Shown: positions 45,172-54,132 of the stretch, piece by piece
Layout: every line of letters starts with the position of its first letter
Position numbering within the stretch: the stretch's first letter is position 1
Assembly: GCF_900187125.1 (NCBI RefSeq)
Contig: NZ_LT906468.1
Coordinates: 4,526,001-4,590,000, forward strand
Source: Sphingobacterium mizutaii
GTDB lineage: Bacteria > Bacteroidota > Bacteroidia > Sphingobacteriales > Sphingobacteriaceae
DNA length: 64,000 nucleotides
Direction: 5' to 3'
Made by a program: the position numbers and the translations under genes
Notes under the pieces: generated by a model
What the model was told of the DNA's origin: nothing
What the model saw: only the letters and a program-made list of their open reading frames with translations
Databases searched by the model: none

Positions 45172-45616
45172 CACAAGGAATTATAAAAAATAATTTTATT
45201 ACAAAATGAGTTCATTAATCGGTCAAAATCTACTTCTCATAGCCAAACAAACCTGCCAAAAGTATAAGAGTAATTATCCTTATTAAATTCACTGTTCACA
45301 GCAAAATGAAGAACAATTATGGAAGTAATTGTAACCCTCCAAAAAAAGACAATCTAGAAAAATTTGTGATAAACTGTATTAGTGTTTTCAGTTCATAAAA
45401 TAAAGAACTCTGGAAAATATCCTGTGACCATCCATGCTCTAATCAAATGTGCAATAATAATGAATTTCCTTTTGAATTTTATAGCACCGGTATGGTACGT
45501 TCGTTTTACATTATCAATGAGGATTTTAATAAAAAAGCGATATGACCCTAAAATAAAATTAGGGATAATCGATAGAGAATGAAAACAAAATAACACACAA
45601 AATGAATTGTCAATGT
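45172..45616. other. non-coding gap
   Basis: These 445 AT-rich bases between the araC gene and the small gene at 45617 show no supported feature. Two overlapping frames on opposite strands at about 45382-45596 are mirror shadows without motifs. Confidence 0.4.
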
Positions 45617-45877
45617 CTACTTGATCTTTTCAACAGCTGCTCGAACCTGCTGAAGATCGGGCTGTCTATCTATGCATTCCTGAACGCCCTCGGGATATCT
45701 CTCTAAGATGAATTCATTGAAATCCTTACAGCTCCTGAAAATATTGAACTGCTTGTCGTGGATGTTCCATACGATGCCTTTTCCCTTTATGGCGTTCTGT
45801 GCAATGGCAGCTCCACCGACTCCCCCCAGGCCATATCCCAGGCCCTGTTTCCATGAATTTGCCAACTCCAGCTCCAT
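45617..45877 (-). CDS. small hypothetical protein with Gly-rich segment
   Basis: From ATG 45877 the frame codes for 86 residues, starting MELELANSWKQGLGYGLGGV. A glycine-zipper-like GLGYGLGGVGGAAIAQNAI is followed by a soluble part with DFNEFILERYPEGVQECIDR. I do not recognise the family. The gene ends cleanly but its 5' region abuts the TraG remnant on the other strand, so it may itself be a truncated gene or a small immunity-type protein. Function is unknown. Confidence 0.45.
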   Translation of the reverse strand: MELELANSWKQGLGYGLGGVGGAAIAQNAIKGKGIVWNIHDKQFNIFRSCKDFNEFILERYPEGVQECIDRQPDLQQVRAAVEKIK

Positions 45878-45900
45878 ATATAGATAGTTATGGCCTCCAA

Positions 45901-46536
45901 AGAGCACCTGTCATTATAGACGAGTTACCGACAATTTATTTTAGAGGCTTGGACAATCTTATTGCAACGGCGAGAAGTAATAAGGTAGCGGTTTGCTTAG
46001 GCTTTCAGGATTTTTCCCAATTAATTCGTGACTATGGAGATAAGGAAGCTAAGGTAATTCAGAACACGGTCGGTAATATTTTTAGCGGTCAGGTCGTGGG
46101 CGAAACGGCAAAGAGCCTGTCAGAACGCTTTGGGAAAGTATTACAGAAACGCCAAAGTATGACGATTAACCGAAATGACAAATCAACTTCAATTTCTACC
46201 CAATTAGACAGTCTTATTCCAGCTTCAAAAATCAGTACACTTACACAAGGTATGTTTGTCGGTTCAGTGTCCGATAACTTTGACGAACGTATAGAACAAA
46301 AGATATTTCACGCAGAAATTGTAGTAGATAACGAGAAAGTTGCTGCCGAAACAAAAGCGTACCAGAAGATACCGGAAATTTTATCCTTTGTCGATGAAAG
46401 CGGAGAAGATAATATGAAACGGGATATTGAGAACAATTATCGTCAGATAAAATTAGACATTGTTCATATCGTGGAAAGTGAAATGGAGCGTATAAAAAAC
46501 GACCCGAATTTACAGCATTTGATACAGGAGGGATAA
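45901..46536 (+). pseudogene. traG: conjugation coupling ATPase TraG, C-terminal fragment
   Basis: Homology begins abruptly at 45901 with RAPVIIDELPTIYFRGLDN. It continues through ATARSNKVAVCLGFQDFSQL and VGETAKSLSERFGKVLQKRQ to the normal ending NDPNLQHLIQEG. This is the Walker B/C-terminal part of the TraG/VirD4-like coupling protein of Bacteroidota conjugative transposons (full length about 650-800 residues). The N-terminal two thirds are missing, so it is non-functional. It shows that island 1 absorbed or descends from a conjugative element. Confidence 0.85.
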
Positions 46537-46623
46537 TATTGAATTTTTAAATCATTTATTTTGAAATATTTTAAATTACAGCGTCTTATAAAAGAGAGCA
46601 GACTTTTTTATTAACTTTGTTAA

Positions 46624-47019
46624 GTGAAAAAAATGTTTTCAATATTATTATTGTCTGTGTATTTAATTTCGACAACTGAATTAGGTCAGTTATTGAAGTT
46701 TCCTATACTTATAGAGCATTATTTCGATCACAAAGAAAAAAATCCGGAGGTTACTGTTTTGCAATTTTTGGAAGTTCATTACGCCGGGAGCCATCTGGAA
46801 AACCATCCACACGATGACGATTATGAACAAGACAAACAATTACCGTTTATCGTACATATCGATGTTTTGAATATCAGTTTTGTACTTGTCCCCCCTTTTA
46901 GTTTTGATATAGAAACCAAAAAACTTGTAGGCAAAGAACCCAAAACCTTGCCTTTGGGCGATACATTTTCTGATAACAATTACCGTTCTGCCATCTGGCA
47001 ACCTCCGAAATTCTGTTAA
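46624..47019 (+). CDS. small exported protein heading the metal-efflux operon
   Basis: The GTG at 46624 or ATG at 46633 (MFSILLLSVYLISTTELG) gives about 130 residues with a signal peptide. The mature part is His- and Asp-rich in the middle (HLENHPHDDDYEQDKQLPF), suitable for metal ions, and ends AIWQPPKFC. Comparable small proteins often precede czcA-type genes in Bacteroidota, with no assigned role. A -7-like TAACTTTG lies just 5 bases before the GTG, favouring the ATG. It is 160 bases upstream of the RND pump gene. Confidence 0.65.
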   Translation: MKKMFSILLLSVYLISTTELGQLLKFPILIEHYFDHKEKNPEVTVLQFLEVHYAGSHLENHPHDDDYEQDKQLPFIVHIDVLNISFVLVPPFSFDIETKKLVGKEPKTLPLGDTFSDNNYRSAIWQPPKFC

Positions 47020-47179
47020 TCTTTTTTGATTTCCACGATGAATCCTTTCATCGTGCATTTGCTGTTTGATAATACTTTCATTCGGGCAGTCGGTGTATTT
47101 TGTGTCCGCCTGTAGGATTGATCATGTATTCGAAACGTCAAATCTCTTTATTTATCATTTACGATTAACAGAATAAATT

Positions 47180-50100
47180 ATGCTTACAAAAATCATTGAG
47201 TTTTCTGTAAAGAACAAACTCATTATAGCATTATTGGTTCTTGGTTTAATCGGCATTGGCTCTTATCAGGTAAGCAAATTACCGATTGATGCTGTGCCGG
47301 ACATTACCAATAATCAGGTGCAGGTTATTACAATCGCTCCGTCTTTTGGGGCAACCGATATCGAACGTCTGGTTACTTTCCCAATTGAACAGGCGAACTC
47401 CAATATTTTCGGACTCAAAGAAATCCGCAGTTTCTCCCGTTTCGGATTGTCCTTGGTTACCATTGTTTTTGATGATGGTATTGATGTGTATTGGGCAAGA
47501 CAACAAGTGGCAGAGCGGCTGCAACAGGTTCAGAATGAAATTCCGCAAGGTATCGGAACACCGCAATTAGGGCCGATTTCTACCGGTTTGGGCGAAATCT
47601 ATCAATATGTCGTTCGTCCTAAAGAAGGTTTTGAACAAAAATACGACGTTACGGAACTCCGTACCATTCAGGATTGGATTGTGCGTCGACAGCTACTTCA
47701 GGTCAAAGGCGTAGCGGAAGTCAGCAGTTTTGGCGGTAAATTGAAGCAATACGAGATTGCCGTGAATCCCGACCGACTTAATGCTTACGGCATTACCATC
47801 AATGATGTTTTTGATGCACTGAATGCCAATAACCAGAACACCGGCGGTGCTTATATCGAAAAAGGGCCAACCGTTCTCTACATTCGGAGCGAAGGTTTGG
47901 TGGGCAATATTGAGGATATTCAAAACATTTCCATTACCAATAAAAACAACGATGTACCGCTGTTTATCCAAGATGTAGCTGATGTCAAAATTGGTTTTGC
48001 CACCCGTTACGGAGCGATGACTTACAACGATCAGGGCGAAGTTTCGGGTGCGGTGGTTATGATGCTGAAAGGTGCCAACAGTAGTCAGGTCATCAAAGAT
48101 GTAAAAGCCAAAGTGGCTCAAATCCAGAAAACCCTGCCCGAAGGCGTGGTGATAGAACCCTTTCTTGACCGTACCAAAATGGTGAATAATGCCATCAGCA
48201 CGGTAGAGAGAAACCTTATGGAAGGTGCTTTAATCGTGGTATTTGTCCTCGTTTTATTTCTCGGAAATTTCAGAGCCGGCTTACTCGTGGCTTCGGTGAT
48301 TCCACTAGCAATGCTTTTTGCCATTTGTATGATGAACCTTTTCGGGGTGAGCGGCAATCTGATGAGTTTGGGTGCACTGGATTTTGGATTAATCATCGAC
48401 GGAGCGGTCATTATTGTAGAAGCCGTCCTGCATCAGTTATCCCTCAATCCTAAGTTCAAGAGCCTGCTGAAAATTCCGTCCAATGATATGGATAGTGTAG
48501 TTACAGAATCTGCCGGAAGAATGATGAACAGTGCAGTTTTCGGACAAATTATCATCTTCATTGTGTACATTCCGATCCTAACATTGCAGGGGATTGAAGG
48601 GAAAATGTTCCGCCCGATGGCAGAAACGGTGGCGTTTGCATTATTAGGTGCATTTCTGCTTTCCCTAACCTACATTCCGATGATGAGTTCGGTTTTGTTG
48701 AAGAAAAGAAGTTTAAAACCTTCGTGGTCGGACAGGGTAATGAAGAAAGTAGAAGCGCTTTATTTGAAAACCTTGCTGAAAGTTTTACGCATTCCGAAAA
48801 CCATTTTTACCATAATCGGGATATTGTTCATCACGGCAATAATTCTGCTAAGCAGAATGGGCGGCGAATTTATTCCGTCTTTGGAAGAAGGTGATTTTGC
48901 GGTGGATACCCGCGTTTTACCGGGCAGCAACCTTACCACCACGATTGAAAGTACGCAAAAAGCAGCCCATATCTTAAAAACCCGTTTCCCCGAAGTGGAA
49001 AAAGTGGTCACCAAGATAGGAAGTGGAGAAGTGCCTACCGATCCGATGCCAATGGATGCTTCGGATATGATGGTCATTCTGAAAGACAAAAAAGAATGGA
49101 CTTCCGCCAAAACGTTTTCCGAATTATCAGAAAAAATGAGCAAAGCACTGGAAGATGTGCCCGGTATTACAGTTGGTTTTCAGTATCCGGTAGCGATGCG
49201 TTTTAATGAACTGATGACTGGTGCAAGACAGGATGTGGTCATCAAAATCTTTGGCGATAATCTGGATTCTTTGGTGCAAAATGCCAACCAACTCGGTAAA
49301 ATCATTGAAACGGTAAAAGGTACACAAAACCTTTATATAGAACCGGTTTCCGGGCTTCCGCAGGTGGTGGTAAAATACAATCGTCCCGTGATTGCTCAGT
49401 ATCATCTTTCTGTTGCAGATGTCAATCGGGTGATTAATACCGCATTTGCCGGACAGAGTACAGGTTTGGTTTTTGAAGGCGAAAAACGCTTTGATATGGT
49501 AGTACGCCTGAATGCCAGTGACCGAAAAAACATCAATGATATTCAAAATCTATTGGTTCCAACACCTGCAGGCAATCAGATCCCGCTCAATCAGCTGGCA
49601 ACCGTAGATGTGGTGGAAGGTCCCAATCAAATTCAACGTGAAAATGCACAACGCCGTATTGTCGTCGGCTTCAACATCAAAGACCGTGATGTGCAAAGCA
49701 TTGTGGAAGAATTGCAGGGTAAAGTGGACAAACAGATTAAACTTCCGGCCGGCTATTCTATTACGTATGGCGGTTCTTTTGAAAATCTGAACAACGCCAA
49801 ACAACGGTTGATGATTGCCGTTCCGCTGGCATTGGCATTGATATTTGTCCTGTTGTTTATGGCGTTCAAGTCGATTAAAGAAAGTCTTCTGATTTACACC
49901 GCCATTCCGTTGTCGGTCATCGGAGGTGTATTTATGTTGAATTTACGCGGAATGCCTTTCAGCATCAGTGCTGCCGTTGGTTTTATCGCTCTTTTTGGCG
50001 TAGCGGTTTTGAACGGTATTGTATTGATTTCAGAATTTAACCGACTGCATAAAAACGGCATTAGAAATATCGTCAGAATTGTGATTGATGGCGGCGAAAG

Positions 50101-51520
50101 CCGATTGCGTCCGGTATTGATGACCGCAGCCGTTGCCTCCCTCGGCTTTATCCCGATGGCAATAAGCACAGGTGCTGGAGCAGAAGTGCAGCGACCTTTG
50201 GCGACCGTGGTAATTGGCGGACTGATATTGGCCACTTTGCTCACCCTTTTTGTCCTACCGCTTTTATATGTCAATATCGAAAATGGATTTAAAATGAAAA
50301 AACCAAAATCCAAACATGTCGCCTCTGTTCTGTTGATTTTTATGCTGTTTTCAGGAATAAAAATGAAGGCACAAACCATAATTTCTTTAGATGAAGCCGT
50401 GCAAACAGCGTTGCAAAACAATCGCAACCTGAAAAATGAAAAACTGCGTTCGGATTATGCCAAAGCATTGATTAAAACTTCTAATGCCGATATTCCGCAA
50501 ACCGCAGTTACAGCAGATTACGGACAAATAAATAGTGCATACAACGATATGAAATTCGGGATTTCACAGAGCATCGCTTTTCCAACTGTGTATCAGAAAC
50601 AGAAAAATTTGCATTCCGAAGAATGGAAAAAAAGCCAGTTGAATGTTTCGCTTAAAGAATTTGAACTGAAAAAAGCCGTCAGCCAAAGTTATTTCCAGAT
50701 GGTGTATTGGAAAGATAAGGAAAAATTGCTGAATGAAACGTTGCAACTGTACACCCAATTTTTAGACAAAGCCAGTTTGCGTTTAAAAGCTGGAGAAAGC
50801 AATATTCTGGAAAAAACAACGGCTTCCAACCAAAAATCCGCAATTGAGATTCAGTTGAAACAAGTGCAGCAGGAAATAAAAACCTTGCAGTTGCAGTTCA
50901 GTTGGTTGCTCAATTCCGAAACGGAATATCTTCCTTTGGAAAATTCCAGACCGGTTCTTTTGCTTCAGGAAAATGCTTCGCATCCCTTGTTACATGTATT
51001 GGAACAGCAAAAAACGGTTGCCGGCAAACAAACCGAAGTGGAAAAATCCAGACTTCTTCCGGATTTGCAAATCGGTTATAATCTCAATTCGTTCAAAGGT
51101 ATGGGACCTGATGATAAACTGTATTCTGCTACACCACAGTTTCAGTCGGTGATGGTAGGTGTTGGCATTCCAATATTTTCAGGCGGACAAAAGGCAAGAA
51201 TTCACGCTTCTAAAGTGGCGGAAAGCATTGCGGAAAACGATTGGCATAATACGGAATTTGCATTAGAGAAAAAACAGCAACAGCTCAAGCAAATGTATCA
51301 AACGAATCTCGAAATCATCAACCGTTACGAAACTGATGAACTGAAAAATGCAGACATCATTACCAAAACAGCACAGCAACAATTCATTAACGGAGAAATC
51401 AATTATCTGGAATTTGTAATGCTCGTCAATCAGGCAGTTTTGCTCAAAAGCAATTATGCAGATGCCCTATTGAAACTAAACGAAAGCGTGGTTGAACTGA
51501 ATTATATCACGATTCAGTAG
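47180..51520 (+). CDS. czcA: heavy-metal RND efflux pump CzcA fused to a TolC-like outer membrane domain
   Basis: The product has 1446 residues. Residues 1-1035 form a complete HME-RND pump with twelve transmembrane helices. The transmembrane-4 motif has D401, D407 and E414 (LDFGLIIDGAVIIVE), the pattern of Zn/Co/Cd/Ni pumps rather than Cu/Ag ones. GGEFIPSLEEGDFAV is another family block. From Met1039 a signal-peptide-like stretch (VASVLLIFMLFSGIKMKAQ) leads into an OEP/TolC-type domain (about 1065-1446), with helical repeats such as SLDEAVQTALQNNRNLKNEK. Inner pump and outer channel are thus in one chain. The adaptor gene follows 66 bases on. Confidence 0.95.
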   Translation: MLTKIIEFSVKNKLIIALLVLGLIGIGSYQVSKLPIDAVPDITNNQVQVITIAPSFGATDIERLVTFPIEQANSNIFGLKEIRSFSRFGLSLVTIVFDDGIDVYWARQQVAERLQQVQNEIPQGIGTPQLGPISTGLGEIYQYVVRPKEGFEQKYDVTELRTIQDWIVRRQLLQVKGVAEVSSFGGKLKQYEIAVNPDRLNAYGITINDVFDALNANNQNTGGAYIEKGPTVLYIRSEGLVGNIEDIQNISITNKNNDVPLFIQDVADVKIGFATRYGAMTYNDQGEVSGAVVMMLKGANSSQVIKDVKAKVAQIQKTLPEGVVIEPFLDRTKMVNNAISTVERNLMEGALIVVFVLVLFLGNFRAGLLVASVIPLAMLFAICMMNLFGVSGNLMSLGALDFGLIIDGAVIIVEAVLHQLSLNPKFKSLLKIPSNDMDSVVTESAGRMMNSAVFGQIIIFIVYIPILTLQGIEGKMFRPMAETVAFALLGAFLLSLTYIPMMSSVLLKKRSLKPSWSDRVMKKVEALYLKTLLKVLRIPKTIFTIIGILFITAIILLSRMGGEFIPSLEEGDFAVDTRVLPGSNLTTTIESTQKAAHILKTRFPEVEKVVTKIGSGEVPTDPMPMDASDMMVILKDKKEWTSAKTFSELSEKMSKALEDVPGITVGFQYPVAMRFNELMTGARQDVVIKIFGDNLDSLVQNANQLGKIIETVKGTQNLYIEPVSGLPQVVVKYNRPVIAQYHLSVADVNRVINTAFAGQSTGLVFEGEKRFDMVVRLNASDRKNINDIQNLLVPTPAGNQIPLNQLATVDVVEGPNQIQRENAQRRIVVGFNIKDRDVQSIVEELQGKVDKQIKLPAGYSITYGGSFENLNNAKQRLMIAVPLALALIFVLLFMAFKSIKESLLIYTAIPLSVIGGVFMLNLRGMPFSISAAVGFIALFGVAVLNGIVLISEFNRLHKNGIRNIVRIVIDGGESRLRPVLMTAAVASLGFIPMAISTGAGAEVQRPLATVVIGGLILATLLTLFVLPLLYVNIENGFKMKKPKSKHVASVLLIFMLFSGIKMKAQTIISLDEAVQTALQNNRNLKNEKLRSDYAKALIKTSNADIPQTAVTADYGQINSAYNDMKFGISQSIAFPTVYQKQKNLHSEEWKKSQLNVSLKEFELKKAVSQSYFQMVYWKDKEKLLNETLQLYTQFLDKASLRLKAGESNILEKTTASNQKSAIEIQLKQVQQEIKTLQLQFSWLLNSETEYLPLENSRPVLLLQENASHPLLHVLEQQKTVAGKQTEVEKSRLLPDLQIGYNLNSFKGMGPDDKLYSATPQFQSVMVGVGIPIFSGGQKARIHASKVAESIAENDWHNTEFALEKKQQQLKQMYQTNLEIINRYETDELKNADIITKTAQQQFINGEINYLEFVMLVNQAVLLKSNYADALLKLNESVVELNYITIQ

Positions 51521-51586
51521 TTGATGAACAGAATATTTTAAACAGTAAACAGAATTTTTCAAATCAATATATAATTAGACAAGAAA

Positions 51587-52744
51587 ATGAAAATATTAAA
51601 ATTATACGGTTCTTATTTTTTGGTCTTGATAGTACTGCTTTCCGCAGTTCAATGTCAACAAAAACAAGAAACCACCGCCACCAAAACTGCAAATCCGAAA
51701 GACGAAAACACGGTTATTTTCACCGATGCACAGTTACACAATACCCCCATTGAAACCGCGGAACTGTCGATGCAGCATATTTCCACCGTATTGAAACTCA
51801 ACGGTAAAATTGATGTACCACCGCAAAATCTGGTTTCCGTAAGTACACCGCTGGGCGGCTATCTGAAAAGCACCCGCCTTTTGCCAGGGATGAAAGTAGT
51901 TAAAGGTCAGGTAATTGCCGTTATTGAAAATCCGCAGTTTGTACAGTTGCAGCAGGATTATCTGATGGCAAAATCCAAATACCACTTTGCCCAACTGGAT
52001 TATAACCGACAAACTAAGCTCAACCAAAGCCAGGCAAGTAGTGATAAAGTGATGCAGCAGGCACAATCCATTATGAGCGATCAGAAAATTCTGATGAATT
52101 CCATTGCCCAGCAACTGAAGTTGGTCAACATAAATCCGGCTAAGATATCTGCCGGAAATATTCAGCAGAGCGTACCTGTCTATAGTACCATCAACGGTTT
52201 TGTGAGCAAGGTGAATGTGAATGTAGGCAAATATGTAACGTCTTCGGATGTGCTGTTTAAACTCATCAATCCTTCTGATATTCACCTCAATTTAAAAGTG
52301 TATGAAAAGGATTTGGAAATGCTGAAAACCGGGCAACAGATTGTGGCTTATACCAATGTAGATCCTTCAAAAAAATATGCCGGTGAAATTTTGCTGACGA
52401 GTAAAGACGTGGACGGAAGCGGCATGGCTGAGGTTAATTGTCATTTTGAAAAATACGATCCTGCACTCATTCCCGGAATGTATATGAATGCCGAAGTGAA
52501 AACAGAAAATTCTTTTGCCAATGCTATTCCGGAAGAAAGCGTGGTGGATTTTGAAGGGAAAAGTTATGTCTTTACAGAAACCGGGAAACAGACCTGGAAG
52601 ATGGTCCCGGTCACATTGGGAATTTCCGAAAATGGCTTTGTTGAAATCCTCAACTTTGCTGATTTTCAAGGTAAGAAAATCGTGGTCAAAAACGCCTATA
52701 CCATATTGATGAAGTTGAAAAATACCAGTGAAGATGAAGAATAA
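51587..52744 (+). CDS. czcB: RND efflux periplasmic adaptor (CzcB/CusB-like)
   Basis: The membrane-fusion protein has 385 residues. A hydrophobic N-terminus ends at Cys23 (LSAVQCQQK), suggesting a lipoprotein. Lipoyl/barrel-sandwich halves are seen in VSVSTPLGGYLKSTRLLPGM and VYSTINGFVSKVNVNVGKYV around a helical hairpin rich in Gln. Beta-barrel and membrane-proximal strands follow. It bridges the pump and outer channel encoded by czcA. The His/Met-rich N-terminal metal site of some CusB proteins is not evident. Confidence 0.93.
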   Translation: MKILKLYGSYFLVLIVLLSAVQCQQKQETTATKTANPKDENTVIFTDAQLHNTPIETAELSMQHISTVLKLNGKIDVPPQNLVSVSTPLGGYLKSTRLLPGMKVVKGQVIAVIENPQFVQLQQDYLMAKSKYHFAQLDYNRQTKLNQSQASSDKVMQQAQSIMSDQKILMNSIAQQLKLVNINPAKISAGNIQQSVPVYSTINGFVSKVNVNVGKYVTSSDVLFKLINPSDIHLNLKVYEKDLEMLKTGQQIVAYTNVDPSKKYAGEILLTSKDVDGSGMAEVNCHFEKYDPALIPGMYMNAEVKTENSFANAIPEESVVDFEGKSYVFTETGKQTWKMVPVTLGISENGFVEILNFADFQGKKIVVKNAYTILMKLKNTSEDEE

Positions 52745-52779
52745 CAGTCAGATAAAATCTGATATAAAAATTTAAAATA

Positions 52780-53349
52780 ATGAGAAATTCAACAAAAATA
52801 TTTACCCCGCTTCATCGTGGTTTACACTGGGACACAGCTCTACTAATGACGGTTTTGTTTATCACCGGATTTCTTCGGATCAACTGGATGGGTAAAAAAG
52901 CCATTCTGGGAGCTATTGAAAAAAATATGCAAGGCATTGATTTAACCAATGAACAAACCATCGTAACAGTAAAAAGCATTCTGGACCCTATGTGGCAATG
53001 GCACGTATATGCAGCGTATGTTTTCTTTGTAATCATTGCGGTTCGCATCATTTATATGTTGGTAAAGGGCATTCGTTTTCCAAATCCTTTTTCGGCAAAT
53101 ACATCAGCAAAAGAAAAATTTCAGGGATTTATTTATCTGCTATTTTACTTGTTTGTGATTGTTTCATCCATCACCGGAGCCTACCTGAAATGGTGGAATG
53201 GAGACCTGAAAGATACAATGGAAACCATTCATAAATGGGCAATTTACTGGTTTCCGATTTTTATTATTTTGCATTTTGGCGGGATTTGGCTGGCAGAAAA
53301 AACAGCTCAAAAGGGAATTGCTTCCAAAATGATTGGCGGAGATGATTAA
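52780..53349 (+). CDS. cytochrome b561-like membrane protein
   Basis: The product of 189 residues has four to five transmembrane helices. Likely haem ligands are His residues in FTPLHRGLHWDTALL, WQWHVYAAYVFF, METIHKWAIYWF and IILHFGGIW, the pattern of the Ni/Fe-hydrogenase b-type cytochrome / b561 family. It would pass electrons across the membrane to an unknown partner. It stands 35 bases after the adaptor gene and 11 before the PAP2 gene, so it is part of the metal operon. Its role there is not established. Confidence 0.85.
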   Translation: MRNSTKIFTPLHRGLHWDTALLMTVLFITGFLRINWMGKKAILGAIEKNMQGIDLTNEQTIVTVKSILDPMWQWHVYAAYVFFVIIAVRIIYMLVKGIRFPNPFSANTSAKEKFQGFIYLLFYLFVIVSSITGAYLKWWNGDLKDTMETIHKWAIYWFPIFIILHFGGIWLAEKTAQKGIASKMIGGDD

Positions 53350-53360
53350 TAAATTTAAGA

Positions 53361-54122
53361 ATGAGACATTTATTATTGATACTCATATTGTGCGTTTATC
53401 AATTGGGAATAGCACAAACGGATAGTTTGGTAACAGGTCAAAAGATGGATCAATCATTTGACCACGCCTATCAATTTAAATATAAAAAGCTGATTGTACC
53501 TTCTGTTTTTATCGGATACGGAATCCTAAGCCTGACGTCTGATGATCTGAAACAGCTGAACCGTTCCACCCAATATGAAATTGGGGAGCATCAGCCGGAT
53601 AAAATAAAACTGGATAATTATACCCAATACGTACCTGCAATATTGGTTTATGGATTAAATGCTATTGGACTTAAAGGAAAACATAATTTGAAAGACCGAA
53701 GTATTATTTTAGGCACATCGTTGCTGATTTCAAGTGCTGTCGTATTACCTACCAAGCATTTGGTGAGAGAAGAACGACCAGATGGTTCTAATAATTTGTC
53801 GTTTCCTTCGGGACATACTACAACTGCTTTTACAACAGCACATTTTATGTTCCGTGAATATCAGGATGAAAATATTTGGTTAAGTTTGTCTGGTTATCCA
53901 ATTGCTGTTTTTACGGGAGTTTATCGCATTTTGAATGATAAACATTGGGTGGGTGATGTGGTTGCAGGTGCCGGTATTGGAATTCTCTCCACAGAAGTTG
54001 CCTATTGGTTGTTCCCAAAAGTCAGTCAATTATTTTCAAAAGATCATAGCAAAAATAGTGCTCTTGTATATCCGTTTTATCAAAATAAAACAATGGGATT
54101 AGGTTTGTCTTTAAACTTTTAA
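53361..54122 (+). CDS. PAP2-family phosphatase
   Basis: The product of 253 residues has a signal peptide (LLLILILCVYQLGIAQT). The acid phosphatase signature is complete: KHLVREERP, then SFPSGHTTTAF, then YRILNDKHWVGDVVAGAG, giving the K-R, SGH and R-H-D motifs. It may dephosphorylate lipid phosphates (for example undecaprenyl diphosphate or phosphatidic acid) in the periplasm. Membership in a metal-resistance operon suggests envelope adaptation, but that is inference. Confidence 0.9.
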   Translation: MRHLLLILILCVYQLGIAQTDSLVTGQKMDQSFDHAYQFKYKKLIVPSVFIGYGILSLTSDDLKQLNRSTQYEIGEHQPDKIKLDNYTQYVPAILVYGLNAIGLKGKHNLKDRSIILGTSLLISSAVVLPTKHLVREERPDGSNNLSFPSGHTTTAFTTAHFMFREYQDENIWLSLSGYPIAVFTGVYRILNDKHWVGDVVAGAGIGILSTEVAYWLFPKVSQLFSKDHSKNSALVYPFYQNKTMGLGLSLNF

Positions 54123-54132
54123 AATTATAAAA

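Noticed and set aside
45382..45596. Two mirror frames of 66-67 codons
   Set aside because: They are shadows of each other in AT-rich DNA with no motif.
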